From Streptomyces canus (GTDB taxonomy: Bacteria > Actinomycetota > Actinomycetes > Streptomycetales > Streptomycetaceae): 64,000 bases of DNA. Below the pieces are notes generated by a model that was not told the origin of the DNA, ran no database searches, and saw nothing but the letters and a program-made list of their open reading frames with translations. This document shows, in pieces, positions 24,720 to 33,614 of this stretch (position 1 is its first letter; each line of letters begins with the position of its first letter). The translations under genes and the position numbers were made by a program. The DNA is taken from contig NZ_KQ948658.1 of the NCBI RefSeq assembly GCF_001514145.1, forward strand, positions 576,818-640,817, written 5' to 3'.

Positions 24720-27002
24720 TCACTTGAAGGACCGCAGCCGCAGGCTGTTGGTCACCACGAACACCGACGAGAACGCCATCGCGGCGCCCGCGATCATCGG
24801 GTTGAGCATGCCGAAGGCGGCCAGCGGCAGGGCAGCGACGTTGTAGCCGAAGGCCCAGAAGAGGTTGCCCTTGATGGTGGCCAGGGTTCTGCGGGAGAGG
24901 CGGATCGCGTCGCCCGCCACGCGCAGGTCGCCGCGTACGAGGGTCAGGTCGCCGGCCTCGATCGCCGCGTCCGTGCCGGTACCCATCGCGAGCCCCAGGT
25001 CGGCGGTGGCGAGGGCGGCCGCGTCGTTGACGCCGTCGCCGACCATCGCGACCGTACGGCCCTCGCCCTGCAGCCGCTTGACCACGTCCACCTTGTCCTG
25101 CGGGAGGACTTCGGCGATGACCTCGTCGATGCCGACGGCCTTCGCGACCGACTTGGCGACCAGCTGGTTGTCGCCGGTCAGCAGTACGGGCGCCAGTCCC
25201 AGGCTGCGCAGTTCGGCCACCGCTTCGGCGCTGGTCTCCTTGATGGCGTCGGCGACGGTGAGGACACCGCGCGCCTCACCGTCCCAGGCGACGGCAACCG
25301 CCGTACGTCCCTCCGCCTCCGCGGCGGCCTTGGCCTCGGCCAGCTCCGGGGGGAGTGCGATGCTCCACCCCTTGAGAAGCCTCTCTCGCCCGACGAGCAC
25401 CGCGTGGCCGTCGACGACGCCCTGGACGCCGAGGCCGGCGACGTTCTCGAAGTTCTCCGGCACGGGAAGGCTTCCGGTCCGCTCGATCGCGCCGACCGCG
25501 ATCGCCTGGGCTATGGGGTGTTCGGAGGCATGCTCCAACGCGCCCGCCAGCCGCAGCAGTTCGTCCTTGTCCACGCCAGGGGCGACGTACGCGTCCTGGA
25601 GGGTCATGCGGCCGGTGGTGACCGTTCCGGTCTTGTCGAGGACGACGGTGTCGACGCGGCGGGTGGACTCCAGTACCTCGGGGCCCTTGATGAGGATGCC
25701 GAGTTGGGCGCCGCGGCCGGTGCCGACCATGAGCGCGGTCGGCGTGGCCAGGCCCAGGGCGCACGGGCAGGCGATGATGAGGACGGCGATGGCGGCGGTG
25801 AAAGCGGACACGGTGTCGCCGGTCGCGCCGAGCCAGACCCCGAACGTGGCGACCGCGATGAAGATGACGACCGGTACGAAGATCCCGGAGATCCGGTCGG
25901 CCAGGCGCTGCACCTCGGCCTTGCCGTTCTGCGCGTCCTCGACCAGCTTCGCCATCCGTGCGAGCTGGGTGTCCGTGCCGATGCGGGTCGCCTCGACGAC
26001 GAGCCGGCCGCCGGCGTTCACGGTCGCCCCGGTGACGGCGTCCCCGACGGTCACGTCCACCGGCACCGACTCGCCGGTCAGCATGGACGCGTCCACCGCC
26101 GACGCACCCTCCATGATGGTGCCGTCGGTCGCGATCTTCTCTCCGGGCCGTACGACGAAGCGGTCACCGACGGCCAACTGGCCGACCGGGACGCGCACTT
26201 CCTTGCCACCGCGCAGCACCGCGACGTCCTTCGCGCCCAGCTCCATGAGCGCCCGCAGCGCCGCTCCCGACTTCCTCTTGGCACGAGCCTCCAGGTACCG
26301 GCCCGCGAGGATGAACGTCGTCACCCCGGCCGCGGCCTCCAGGTAGAGGGAGGAGGAACCGTCCCCGCGGGAGACGGTGAACTCGAAGCCATGGCGCATG
26401 CCCGGCATCCCGGCGTGTCCCCAGAACAGCGCCCACACCGACCAGCCGAGCGCGGCGAGCGTGCCGATCGACACCAGGGTGTCCATGGTCGCGGCGCCGT
26501 GCCGCAGGTTCGTCCAGGCCGCCTTGTGGAACGGGAAAGCGCCCCAGACCACGACGGGGGCCGCAAGGGTCAGCGACAGCCACTGCCAGTTGTCGAACTG
26601 CAGGGCCGGGACCATCGCCATCAGGACGACGGGCACGGTGAGAACCAGCGAGATGTACAGGCGCTCGCGCAGGGACAACAGCTCGCCGTCCGTCGCCGGA
26701 GCGGCCTGCGCTTCGCCTCCGTCCCCTGTGTCCGATGCGGGCGGGGGCGGCTCCTCGGCGGTGTAGCCGGTCTTCTCCACGGTGGCGATGAGGTCTGCGA
26801 CCTCGACACCTTCCGGGAACGAGACCTTCGCCTTCTCGGTGGCGTAGTTGACGGTCGCGGTGACGCCGTCCATACGGTTGAGCTTCTTCTCGATACGGGC
26901 GGCGCACGAGGCGCAGGTCATGCCGCCGATGGAGAGCTCGACCTCGGAGGCGGGCGCGGGCGCCGTGCCGTGGAGTGTCTGTTCGGGAGCCGTGCTGGTC
27001 AT
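24720..27002 (-). CDS. copA: Copper-exporting P-type ATPase
   Basis: 760 residues, start chosen at 27002 because the heavy-metal domain begins soon after. One N-terminal HMA domain ([15 protein letters not shown], Cys30 and Cys33), eight membrane helices, actuator TGES (309-312), the metal-transport motif CPC (412-414) in helix 6, phosphorylation DKTGT (Asp456), [10 protein letters not shown] (P-type IB HP motif) and [10 protein letters not shown] are all present. A His/Met-containing loop ([11 protein letters not shown]) lies near residue 196. It is downstream of the CopZ-like gene, with a CsoR box before both, and should pump Cu(I) out of the cytoplasm. Confidence 0.95.
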   Translation of the reverse strand: MTSTAPEQTLHGTAPAPASEVELSIGGMTCASCAARIEKKLNRMDGVTATVNYATEKAKVSFPEGVEVADLIATVEKTGYTAEEPPPPASDTGDGGEAQAAPATDGELLSLRERLYISLVLTVPVVLMAMVPALQFDNWQWLSLTLAAPVVVWGAFPFHKAAWTNLRHGAATMDTLVSIGTLAALGWSVWALFWGHAGMPGMRHGFEFTVSRGDGSSSLYLEAAAGVTTFILAGRYLEARAKRKSGAALRALMELGAKDVAVLRGGKEVRVPVGQLAVGDRFVVRPGEKIATDGTIMEGASAVDASMLTGESVPVDVTVGDAVTGATVNAGGRLVVEATRIGTDTQLARMAKLVEDAQNGKAEVQRLADRISGIFVPVVIFIAVATFGVWLGATGDTVSAFTAAIAVLIIACPCALGLATPTALMVGTGRGAQLGILIKGPEVLESTRRVDTVVLDKTGTVTTGRMTLQDAYVAPGVDKDELLRLAGALEHASEHPIAQAIAVGAIERTGSLPVPENFENVAGLGVQGVVDGHAVLVGRERLLKGWSIALPPELAEAKAAAEAEGRTAVAVAWDGEARGVLTVADAIKETSAEAVAELRSLGLAPVLLTGDNQLVAKSVAKAVGIDEVIAEVLPQDKVDVVKRLQGEGRTVAMVGDGVNDAAALATADLGLAMGTGTDAAIEAGDLTLVRGDLRVAGDAIRLSRRTLATIKGNLFWAFGYNVAALPLAAFGMLNPMIAGAAMAFSSVFVVTNSLRLRSFK

Positions 27003-27114
27003 TGCGTGTCTCCAGAGGGAGGCCGGGACGTACGGCGGCCGTATCAGCGGAGCGGTACGTCCCGGCGCGGGAGGAATGCGCGTGTCCGGGGCTGTGGTGG
27101 CCCCGGAGAGGTCG

Positions 27115-27408
27115 TCAGGCGCGGCCGACGAGCTCGTAGCCGGCCTCGTCGACGGCGGCGCGGACGGCCTCCTCGTCGAGCGGGGCGGCGGAGGCGACGG
27201 TGACCTCACCGGACGCGGCGACGGCCTTGACCGCGGTGACGCCGTCCAGCGCGGAGATCTCCTGGGAGACCGCGCCCTCGCAGTGGCCGCAGGTCATGCC
27301 GGAGACCTTGTAGACGGTGGTGACGCCGACGCCCTGGACGTCGACCGTGGCGTTGGAGCCGCAGGAACCGGAGCCGCAGCAGGAGCTGGCGTTCGTCTCA
27401 GTGGTCAT
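27115..27408 (-). CDS. copZ: CopZ-like copper chaperone with extra N-terminal cysteines
   Basis: 97 residues. The HMA fold contains [20 protein letters not shown], with the CxxC Cu(I) site at about residues 40-43, and a C-terminal [12 protein letters not shown] strand. It has an added Cys-rich N-terminus ([14 protein letters not shown]), about 25 residues longer than a minimal CopZ, which may bind additional metal. It is 112 bases upstream of copA on the same strand and immediately downstream of CsoR box 2, so it is the first gene of the copZ-copA transcript. Confidence 0.9.
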   Translation of the reverse strand: MTTETNASSCCGSGSCGSNATVDVQGVGVTTVYKVSGMTCGHCEGAVSQEISALDGVTAVKAVAASGEVTVASAAPLDEEAVRAAVDEAGYELVGRA

Positions 27409-27490
27409 GGCTTCTTCCTCAGGGTGTGGATGCGTGGGTCGTCATCCGGGAGTGGCGTGGTTCCCTGGCCCTCCCGAATGCGTCAACACT

Positions 27491-27507
27491 ATACCCCCCA
27501 GGGGTAT
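27491..27507. promoter_or_regulatory. CsoR-type copper operator (box 2)
   Basis: ATACCCCCCAGGGGTAT, a 17-bp near-palindrome, lies 83 bases upstream of the copZ start and matches boxes at 23946 and 30892. Confidence 0.8.
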
Positions 27508-27528
27508 TCATGTCATGTGAGATGCTGC

Positions 27529-27776
27529 CTACACGGCACTCAGGTGAGGGCGGCCCGCGACCGGACAGTGGCGAGCGTGCCCGCCGCGGCCGTGCCCGTC
27601 GTTCGTTGCCGTGACCGTGTGTGCGTCGGTGTCCTCGTTCACCACGGTGATCTTCTCGCCAGGTCCCGCCCAGGTTCACTGTCCCCGTCGGAACAGGCAG
27701 TGGCGAGCAGCAGGGCGGCGACTGCCCCGAACACCAGTGGGACGGCGGCACGTCGGCGGCGATGTGAAGGCGACAT
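27529..27776 (-). pseudogene. Cupredoxin-like lipoprotein, decayed
   Basis: From the ATG at 27774-27776 the minus strand encodes a lipoprotein signal (VPLVFGAVAALLLATACSDG), then the frame breaks near 27665. The next frame continues PGEKITVVNEDTDAHTVTAT, the first beta-strands of a plastocyanin/azurin-type cupredoxin. It then degenerates to DGHGRGGHARHCPV and stops at 27529 without the Cys-His-Met copper-binding loop. It is a small secreted copper-protein gene lost by frameshift and deletion within the copper island. Confidence 0.6.
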
Positions 27777-27944
27777 CGGATCGGGCCCTTCGTGCGGCGC
27801 CCGAGAGCGGCCTGGGCCAGGGATCACGGATCCGAGCCCGTCCGGGCACATGAATCGCTTATGTCCATTCTCTGCCTCGGGCTTCGGGCGCCAAGTGGCT
27901 TCGTAGCGGCAGTGGCACCCCGTGCCGGTCTGTGCCGGTGAGCC

Positions 27945-28886
27945 TCACACGGCCATCATCAGCAGCATCGCGGACATGGTCCCGCCCATGCCGATGTGGG
28001 CCGCCAGTGCCGCCTCCGGTGCGGCCCCGAGCTTGCGCCGCCGCCCGTGGCCCGTCCGCTGTGCTGTGCGGGCCCTGTCCCACACCGAGGTCGTCAGGGA
28101 CGCCAGGAAGACGAACACCGTGTCCGGCATGGCGAGCAGCCAGCGACCCCAGCTGAACCGGGTCCCGGCGCCCCGGCCGATCTTGCGGCTGCTTCGAGCC
28201 CTGGCCCACACGGATGCCCCGATCGACAGCGCGAAGTACACGGCGAGTGCCACGACCAGGAGCCGCCACACGGTGGAGGACCCGGAGGAGGCGCCGGTGT
28301 CGGCCGCGGCCTGCGTCATGCCGTGCATGTCCATCCCGTGTGCGGAGCCCATCCCCTCCATGGACTCCATGCCGGCCATCTCGTGGCTGTGCGCGGTGCT
28401 CGCCGTGTTCTCCATGCCCGGCATGTGCGCCATGGAGGAATGGCCCAGGGCGAGCACCGGGCCGGACGACGTACTCGTCATGGCGAGCGTCATGATCACC
28501 ATGCCGGCGCTGCCGATGATGAGGTGCACCCAGTGACGGCCGTGCTTCCATCCACCCTCGCGCGTGTGCCTGACCGCCATCGCCACGCCTGCGAGAGAGA
28601 GGAGGGCGAACACACCCGACCACCACATGCCGTAGTCCGCGTACCAGGCGACCGTCGCCGGCAAGGCCATGGCGGCCATGCACAGACCCATGAGCAGGTC
28701 GCCTCCGGCCGCGAGCCGGGCCGTACCGCTGGTGGTCACCACGCGGACCGCGCTGACGGCGGCCACCAGGGCGGCGACCGCCGCGATGGCCCAACTGAGC
28801 GCCATGGTCCCCATCTTCACCTTCCCGATCGTCTGAGCGCGGCCGGACTGCGATGCCGACACAGCCTCGACGCACAGAGCACTCAT
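27945..28886 (-). CDS. DUF5134 membrane protein with Met/His-rich loop
   Basis: 313 residues with about six membrane helices. The middle loop is strongly Met/His-rich (GHSSMAHMPGMENTASTAHS; HEMAGMESMEGMGSAHGMD; MHGMTQ), a pattern typical of extracytoplasmic Cu(I)/Cu(II) binding. The last helix is followed by HIGMGGTMSAMLLMMAV. DUF5134 has no established function. Start 28886 has AGGAG seven bases upstream; ATG 28814 with GGAAGG upstream is an alternative. Its position beside copZ-copA suggests a role in copper handling at the membrane. Confidence 0.8.
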   Translation of the reverse strand: MSALCVEAVSASQSGRAQTIGKVKMGTMALSWAIAAVAALVAAVSAVRVVTTSGTARLAAGGDLLMGLCMAAMALPATVAWYADYGMWWSGVFALLSLAGVAMAVRHTREGGWKHGRHWVHLIIGSAGMVIMTLAMTSTSSGPVLALGHSSMAHMPGMENTASTAHSHEMAGMESMEGMGSAHGMDMHGMTQAAADTGASSGSSTVWRLLVVALAVYFALSIGASVWARARSSRKIGRGAGTRFSWGRWLLAMPDTVFVFLASLTTSVWDRARTAQRTGHGRRRKLGAAPEAALAAHIGMGGTMSAMLLMMAV

Positions 28887-29058
28887 GGGCGTCTCCTGGG
28901 CTGTGACTGCTAGTGCCCTTAGTACGTCCTGAGGTTGGGGAGCGTTCAGGGGCGGTGAGATTTCACGGCAGGGCGAACGAGTGTGCGGCGGCCGCGCACG
29001 CCGTCGCCAGTGATCACGGCGGGCGACGAACCCGGGGGATCACTGTCACGCGTCTGCC

Positions 29059-29395
29059 GTGCCACGCCTGAGTGCCATCCGCAGGCCGGGCCTGTTGCCT
29101 CGCACCCGTGCGGGGCAGCGGTGGCTCGTGCAGGCGCTGCTGCCCGCGACGTGGATGTTCACGGCGTCGGACGACCGGCTGCGCATGACAGCCGACGTTC
29201 CGCGTACCGAGGTCGCTGTGGTCTTCGGTGCGGGACTGATGTGGAACGGCGAACCACGAAGTGGTTCTGGTCACCGGCGACAGCAGCAGCCCGCACTGCA
29301 ACGAGCCGTACCCCATGCGCCGCTGTCTCGCCCGTCAAGGCGTACCCGACGGGCGCATCGTCAGCGACTACGGCTTTGACACGGTGATCAGGCAT
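29059..29395 (+). pseudogene. SanA/YdcF-like DUF218 protein with internal deletion
   Basis: The frame from about 29059 encodes a membrane segment and ADVPRTEVAVVFGAGLMWNG, the start of the DUF218 fold. It then shifts near 29255 into VVLVTGDSSSPHCNEPYPMR, RCLARQGVPDGRIVSDYG and FDTVI. About 35 residues between the two blocks are missing compared with SanA-type proteins, and the C-terminal third is absent. The 3' edge runs into the end of the L,D-transpeptidase gene on the other strand. SanA proteins affect envelope permeability. Confidence 0.65.
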
Positions 29396-30609
29396 CAGTT
29401 CAGGGCGCTGCCCGTTTTCCAGGTCTCCCAGTCGACGTTCCAGTCGCCGTAGCCGTTGTTGGTGGCGACGGTGTCGACGGAGTTGACCACGGTGACCGGG
29501 GCGCCGAGGTGGACCTGTTCGTAGAACCACTTCGCGTCCGCCGTGCTCATGCCGATGCAGCCGTGGCTGGCGTTGACCACGCCGAACTTGCCCTCGTTCC
29601 AGGGCGCCGCGTGGGCGTAGGTGCCGGACGGGGTGAGCTGGACGTCCCACTTCACTGCGCCGAGGTCGTACGCCTCCTGCCCGAAGATGCCGACCGTCGC
29701 GGAGTTCATGCGGATCGTCGGGACCTTGCTGAGGACGACCATCGTGCCGTTCCAGGTCTCGAAGTCCTTCTTGCCGGTCGAGACCTTCAGGGTCCGGAGT
29801 GTCCGGCCGTTCTTCGCCACCGTCATGGTCTTCTTCTCGACGTCTACGGTGCTCGTGACGGCATCGCCGATGGTGAAGTCCACGACGCGTTGCTGGGTGC
29901 CGTAGACACCGTTGCCCGCGTCGACGCCCGCGAGGTCCATCCGCAGGGTGACGTCGGTGCCGGGCTTCCAGAACGCCTTGGGCCGGTAGTCGATGCGGTC
30001 CTTGCCGTCCCGGTCCTTCATCCAGCTCCAGGACCCATCGACCACGGGGGAGGCGGTGACCTTGAGCTTCCGCTCGACGGCGACCTTGTCGTGGATCGGC
30101 TTGTTGAAGGTTATGGAGACCGGCATCGCGACGCCGACCTTGGTGCCCTTGTCGGGGTTGTAGGTGCCGACGAAGGTGTTCGCCGCCGCTGCGGTCGTGA
30201 ACGAGTCCGTCTTGCTGAGCGCGGACCCGCCGGACGCCGTGCCCTTGGCCTTCACCGTGTAGGTGGCGCCGGGGGCCAGGGGTGTGGTGGAGGTCCAGAC
30301 GGACTTGTCCTTGGACCAGGTGCCGGAGAGCTTGCCGGGTCCGGGGGAGCTGACGTCCACGGACGACAAGGAACCGCCCTTTGCGTGCACGGTCACCTTC
30401 TTGTCGACCGTGACCGTGGTGCTGTCACCGCCGGGCTCCACGACTATCGCGGCCGGTCCGCTTTTCTTGTCGTCGTCGGTCGCTATGTCCGCGCCGCTGT
30501 CCGACGTACCGCCGGAACTGCACGCGGCGAGCAGGACGGCGGCGCCCGAGGCGAGCGCGAGCGGCTGCGCGATCCGGCGGGTGAACCGTGGTGCCGGGTG
30601 TTGTCCCAT
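29395..30609 (-). CDS. L,D-transpeptidase lipoprotein (YkuD) with Ig-like domains
   Basis: 404 residues. The N-terminal lipobox is VLLAAC (Cys30). Two Ig-like domains (~45-270) resemble those of mycobacterial LdtMt2, and a C-terminal YkuD domain follows. Its catalytic motif SHGCIGMSTADAKWFYEQ gives Cys351 as nucleophile with the HG pair preserved. The enzyme makes 3-3 peptidoglycan cross-links outside the membrane. Start 30609 has GGAG upstream; an in-frame extension is less likely because the signal peptide starts here. Two AT-rich boxes (30634, 30731) precede it. Copper is known to inhibit such cysteine transpeptidases, so its place inside the copper island is notable. Confidence 0.92.
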   Translation of the reverse strand: MGQHPAPRFTRRIAQPLALASGAAVLLAACSSGGTSDSGADIATDDDKKSGPAAIVVEPGGDSTTVTVDKKVTVHAKGGSLSSVDVSSPGPGKLSGTWSKDKSVWTSTTPLAPGATYTVKAKGTASGGSALSKTDSFTTAAAANTFVGTYNPDKGTKVGVAMPVSITFNKPIHDKVAVERKLKVTASPVVDGSWSWMKDRDGKDRIDYRPKAFWKPGTDVTLRMDLAGVDAGNGVYGTQQRVVDFTIGDAVTSTVDVEKKTMTVAKNGRTLRTLKVSTGKKDFETWNGTMVVLSKVPTIRMNSATVGIFGQEAYDLGAVKWDVQLTPSGTYAHAAPWNEGKFGVVNASHGCIGMSTADAKWFYEQVHLGAPVTVVNSVDTVATNNGYGDWNVDWETWKTGSALN

Positions 30610-30633
30610 GTGGTCGTCTCCGCTTCCTAGAGA

Positions 30634-30652
30634 TCTAAGTGTATTCGTAGAC
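30634..30652. promoter_or_regulatory. BlaI-like box upstream of the L,D-transpeptidase gene
   Basis: TCTAAGTGTATTCGTAGAC lies 25-43 bases upstream of the transpeptidase start. Its TTCGTAGAC end recurs exactly 100 bases further (30744-30752) and in part before the NlpC/P60 gene. Confidence 0.45.
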
Positions 30653-30730
30653 GTGTGGGAGAGGGGCCTGAGTTCCGGCTTCAAGTGATGCTTCAGCCAG
30701 GAGATGTTCCGGGTGCCAGAACTGTGTATG

Positions 30731-30752
30731 ACTACTAGTAATTTTCGTAGAC
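30731..30752. promoter_or_regulatory. Second BlaI-like box upstream of the L,D-transpeptidase gene
   Basis: The segment starts ACTACTAGTA (containing the palindrome TACTAGTA) and ends TTCGTAGAC. It could serve the transpeptidase gene or, less likely, the plus-strand DUF6153 gene at 30948. Confidence 0.45.
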
Positions 30753-30891
30753 TGGAGAGGGTGTGGTCGTGGGCGGTGCAACAGGAAGCGGCACGTGGTG
30801 CTGGCGCCGTCCACGGCCGCGCCTTCCGGAGCAATCTCAAGATCCTCCCGGGAGTGCCCTGGTTCGGGCGGCACAGGCTGTGGTGGCCAGG

Positions 30892-30906
30892 TACCCCCAG
30901 GGGGTA
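30892..30906. promoter_or_regulatory. CsoR-type copper operator (box 3)
   Basis: TACCCCCAGGGGGTA is a perfect 7+1+7 palindrome located 41 bases upstream of the first DUF6153 gene, which leads into the multicopper oxidase gene. Confidence 0.8.
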
Positions 30907-30947
30907 AGGTGTCGACTCCGGTGATCGCACGAGGGCGAGTGGAGCTC

Positions 30948-31379
30948 ATGACGGCGCGAACGGCTCGTGGCGGCGGCATAGCCGTCCGCTGGGCGTACGG
31001 GGTTTTCCTCACCCTGTGCGTCGTGCTGGCCGTGCTCGTTCACCACGAGACGTCCGCGACGGGCGTCTCGTCGATGCCGAGCAACGCCCATGCCGCGATG
31101 TCGAGCACGGCCCATGCCGCTCACGCGATGCCGGATGAGGCAGTGGCGACCCTCTCCGACGACTCCTCGCACGGCGCCGACGACAACGGCGCGTGCGCCG
31201 CGCCCGCCATGCAGCATTGCGCCGCGGCGAGCGTCGACTCCGTGCAACTCGCCGTTCCCGCCCAAGTCGCGTTCGACCCGTTGGCGAACCTGAGTCAGGC
31301 CGTGGCCGGACGTGCACCCGGCGCGACGGTCGGCCGAGCCCCGCCAGATCTGTCCGTCCTCTCGCAACTGCGCATATAG
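30948..31379 (+). CDS. DUF6153-family small secreted protein (copy 1)
   Basis: 143 residues. An N-terminal membrane/signal segment (VRWAYGVFLTLCVVLAVLVH) is followed by a Met/His/Cys-containing region (SSMPSNAHAAMSSTAHAAHA; GACAAPAMQHCAAAS) and the conserved DUF6153 C-terminal tail RAPPDLSVLSQLRI. Start ATG 30948 has GTGGAGC upstream. It lies between CsoR box 3 and the multicopper oxidase gene, 75 bases before the latter, so copper induction and cotranscription are likely. DUF6153 has no known function. The metal-ligand-rich middle and exported location suggest extracytoplasmic copper binding. Confidence 0.8.
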   Translation: MTARTARGGGIAVRWAYGVFLTLCVVLAVLVHHETSATGVSSMPSNAHAAMSSTAHAAHAMPDEAVATLSDDSSHGADDNGACAAPAMQHCAAASVDSVQLAVPAQVAFDPLANLSQAVAGRAPGATVGRAPPDLSVLSQLRI

Positions 31380-31454
31380 GCCGCGCCGGACGGCGCGCGA
31401 TGTGCCGTCCTTCCGCGACCACATCGGCAGTTTCGAAGCAGAGGACACCACTCC

Positions 31455-33083
31455 GTGAACAGCATCAACCGACGCTCCGTCCTGCTCGCCGGACTGGGAG
31501 CCGCCGGCGCGGGCGCGCTCGCCGCGTGCAGCGGCGGCTCCGGCTCCGGTGGCGGCAACGCACTCGTGAACCCTTCCGGCTCGGCGGTCGCCGCCACCGA
31601 GAAGAAGCGCAAGGGCACCGGACGCCGGCACAAGCTCACCCTGACCGCGGCGCCCGCCATGATCGACCTGGGCGGCGGCGTCATGCCCAAGACCTGGGCG
31701 TTCGACGGCCGCACCCCCGGCAAGGAGGTCCGCCTCTCCGTCGGCGACACCCTGGTCGCCGAGCTGTCCAATCAGCTCCCGAACAAGACGACCACGTCGA
31801 TCCACTGGCACGGCATCACGCTGCGCAACGACATGGACGGCGTACCGCCCGCCACCCAGACCGCCGTCCGGGCCGGCTCCACGTCCACGTACCGCTTCAT
31901 CGCCGACGCCCCGGGCACGTACTTCTTCCACCCGCACGTCGGCGTCCAGCTCGACCGCGGCCTGTACGCCCCGCTGATCGTCGAGGACCCCAAGGAGACC
32001 CTCGACTACGACGACGAGTGGGTCGTGCTCCTCGACGACTGGGTCGACGGCGTCACCGGTACCCCTGACGAGGTCTTCGCCGAGCTCAAGCGGGGCATGG
32101 GCGGCATGGGCATGGGGGAGAGTGCCGGCCCGAGCTCCGGCTCCAGTGGCATGGAGGGGCACGACATGGGGGACATGGGCGGGATGGACATGGACGGCGA
32201 CTCCGTGTCGCCCTCGGCTTCCGCCTCGTCCGGCGACATGTCCATGAGGTTCATGCTCATGGGCGCCGAAAGCGACCTGCTCGGCGGCGACGCAGGCGAC
32301 GTGAAGTACCCGCACCACCTGATCAACAGCCGGGTGGCGGCCGACCCGGACGTCTACACCGGAAAGCCCGGCAAGAAGGTGCGGCTGCGGATCATCAACG
32401 CGGGCGGGGACACCGCCTACCGGGTCGCCCTCGGCGACCACAGGATGACCGTCACGCACACCGACGGCTTCCCGGTCCAGCACCGGGAAGTGGATGCCCT
32501 GCTGGTCGGCATGGGCGAGCGGTACGACGTCCTCGTCACCCTCGGCGACGGGGTCTTCCCGCTCGTGGCCCTGGCCGAGGGCAAGAACGCGAACGGTCTC
32601 GCCCTCGTGCGCACGGGCTCGGGGAGGGCGCCGAAGGCGACCGTACGCCCGAAGGAACTCGACGGCATGATCATGAGCGCGTCCGAGCTGCGTGCCGCCG
32701 ACGACGTACGCCTGGAGGCAGCCAAGACCGACGTCACACACCAGATCAAGCTGACCGGCGGCATGGACAAGTACAACTGGGCCATCAACGGCACGCCGTT
32801 CGACATGAACGACCCCGACGCGAATCCGATCCTCATCGAGGAGGGGCAGCGCGTACGGCTCGACTTCGTCAACGACACCGACATGTGGCACCCGATGCAC
32901 CTGCACGGGCACACCTACCAACTGGGCGAGGCCGGGCCGCGCAAGGACACGTCCATCGTGCTGCCCAAGAAGGGGCTGTCCGTCTTCTTCGACGCCGACA
33001 ACCCGGGTCAGTGGATGCTGCACTGCCACAACGCCTACCACGGCGAGGCCGGGATGATGGCGAACGTGGCCTACCGGGCCTGA
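31455..33083 (+). CDS. Multicopper oxidase, exported lipoprotein (CueO/laccase-like)
   Basis: 542 residues. A Tat-type NRRSVLLAG motif and a lipobox LAAC (Cys25) target it outside. The four copper-ligand motifs are complete: HWHG (117-120), HPHVG (159-163), HPMHLHGH and, at the C-terminus, HCHNAYHGEAGMM. A Met-rich insert (MGGMGMG, MEGHDMGDMGGMDMDG, MSMRFMLMG) around residues 212-275 resembles that of CueO, which oxidises Cu(I) to Cu(II). It follows the DUF6153 gene and CsoR box 3. Likely periplasm-equivalent copper detoxification; laccase-like oxidation of phenols is an alternative activity. Confidence 0.93.
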   Translation: MNSINRRSVLLAGLGAAGAGALAACSGGSGSGGGNALVNPSGSAVAATEKKRKGTGRRHKLTLTAAPAMIDLGGGVMPKTWAFDGRTPGKEVRLSVGDTLVAELSNQLPNKTTTSIHWHGITLRNDMDGVPPATQTAVRAGSTSTYRFIADAPGTYFFHPHVGVQLDRGLYAPLIVEDPKETLDYDDEWVVLLDDWVDGVTGTPDEVFAELKRGMGGMGMGESAGPSSGSSGMEGHDMGDMGGMDMDGDSVSPSASASSGDMSMRFMLMGAESDLLGGDAGDVKYPHHLINSRVAADPDVYTGKPGKKVRLRIINAGGDTAYRVALGDHRMTVTHTDGFPVQHREVDALLVGMGERYDVLVTLGDGVFPLVALAEGKNANGLALVRTGSGRAPKATVRPKELDGMIMSASELRAADDVRLEAAKTDVTHQIKLTGGMDKYNWAINGTPFDMNDPDANPILIEEGQRVRLDFVNDTDMWHPMHLHGHTYQLGEAGPRKDTSIVLPKKGLSVFFDADNPGQWMLHCHNAYHGEAGMMANVAYRA

Positions 33084-33134
33084 CGCTCTCCGCGCGCTGT
33101 GCCCGGGCCGCCGCCCGGGACAGCGCGTGAGCGG

Positions 33135-33614
33135 CTACGGCGAGATGTCCCCCTCGCGGGAAGCGGGTTCGAGGGTGGATGCGGTCGGCTCTTCCCGCCT
33201 GAGCCCCCCTCTGCGTGACCGGATTCCTCCTCGGGGGCCGCACTGGATTCCGGCGCCGAGGGCTCGGAGGTGGATGCGGTGGGCTCTTCCTCGGTGCTGT
33301 GCTCGTCGTCGGCTTCCTCCTCCGTGCCCGCCGCCATGGCTGTGCCCGCTCTCGCCGTGCTTTCCGTCCTTGGCCACGGTGTGGGTGGCGACGTACACGC
33401 GTCCGTCGGCGGGATCGACACCCGGACCGTGCACATGGGAGAGCGTCCCCGACGAGTGCGACGCCTCTGCCGCCGTGCCCGTGCCCCCGGAGCCGCCACC
33501 GCAGGCGGCGAGGGCCAGAGAGGCGATCGAGGCGCCCACGACGGCGAGCAGCTTACGGACGGCCGGGCGAGTGGTCGCTGAAGTTCCTTGAGTGATACGG
33601 GTGTTGGTGCTCAA
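33135..33614 (-). pseudogene. Truncated or frameshifted lipoprotein (F510_1955-type N-terminus)
   Basis: The minus-strand frame begins at TTG 33614, overlapping the NlpC/P60 stop (TTGA). It encodes a lipoprotein signal (VVGASIASLALAACGGGSGG) and SSGTLSHVHGPGVDPADGRV, which resembles the start of F510_1955/BNR-repeat glycosylhydrolase-like proteins. After VYVATHTVAKDGKHGESGHS the frame becomes Arg-rich and unlike protein. An overlapping frame (TEEEADDEHSTEEEPTAS) looks like the true continuation, a low-complexity acidic linker. No beta-propeller follows. I treat it as a broken gene; a short intact lipoprotein is possible. Confidence 0.5.

Noticed and set aside
24708..27203. Very long plus-strand open frame opposite copA
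   Set aside because: It exists because high GC removes stop codons; the sequence is Arg/Gly/Asp-rich with no domain, while the minus strand encodes every P-type ATPase motif.
30837..33041. Long minus-strand open frame opposite the multicopper oxidase
   Set aside because: Antisense of a protein with all four copper motifs; composition is low-complexity Val/Gly/Arg.
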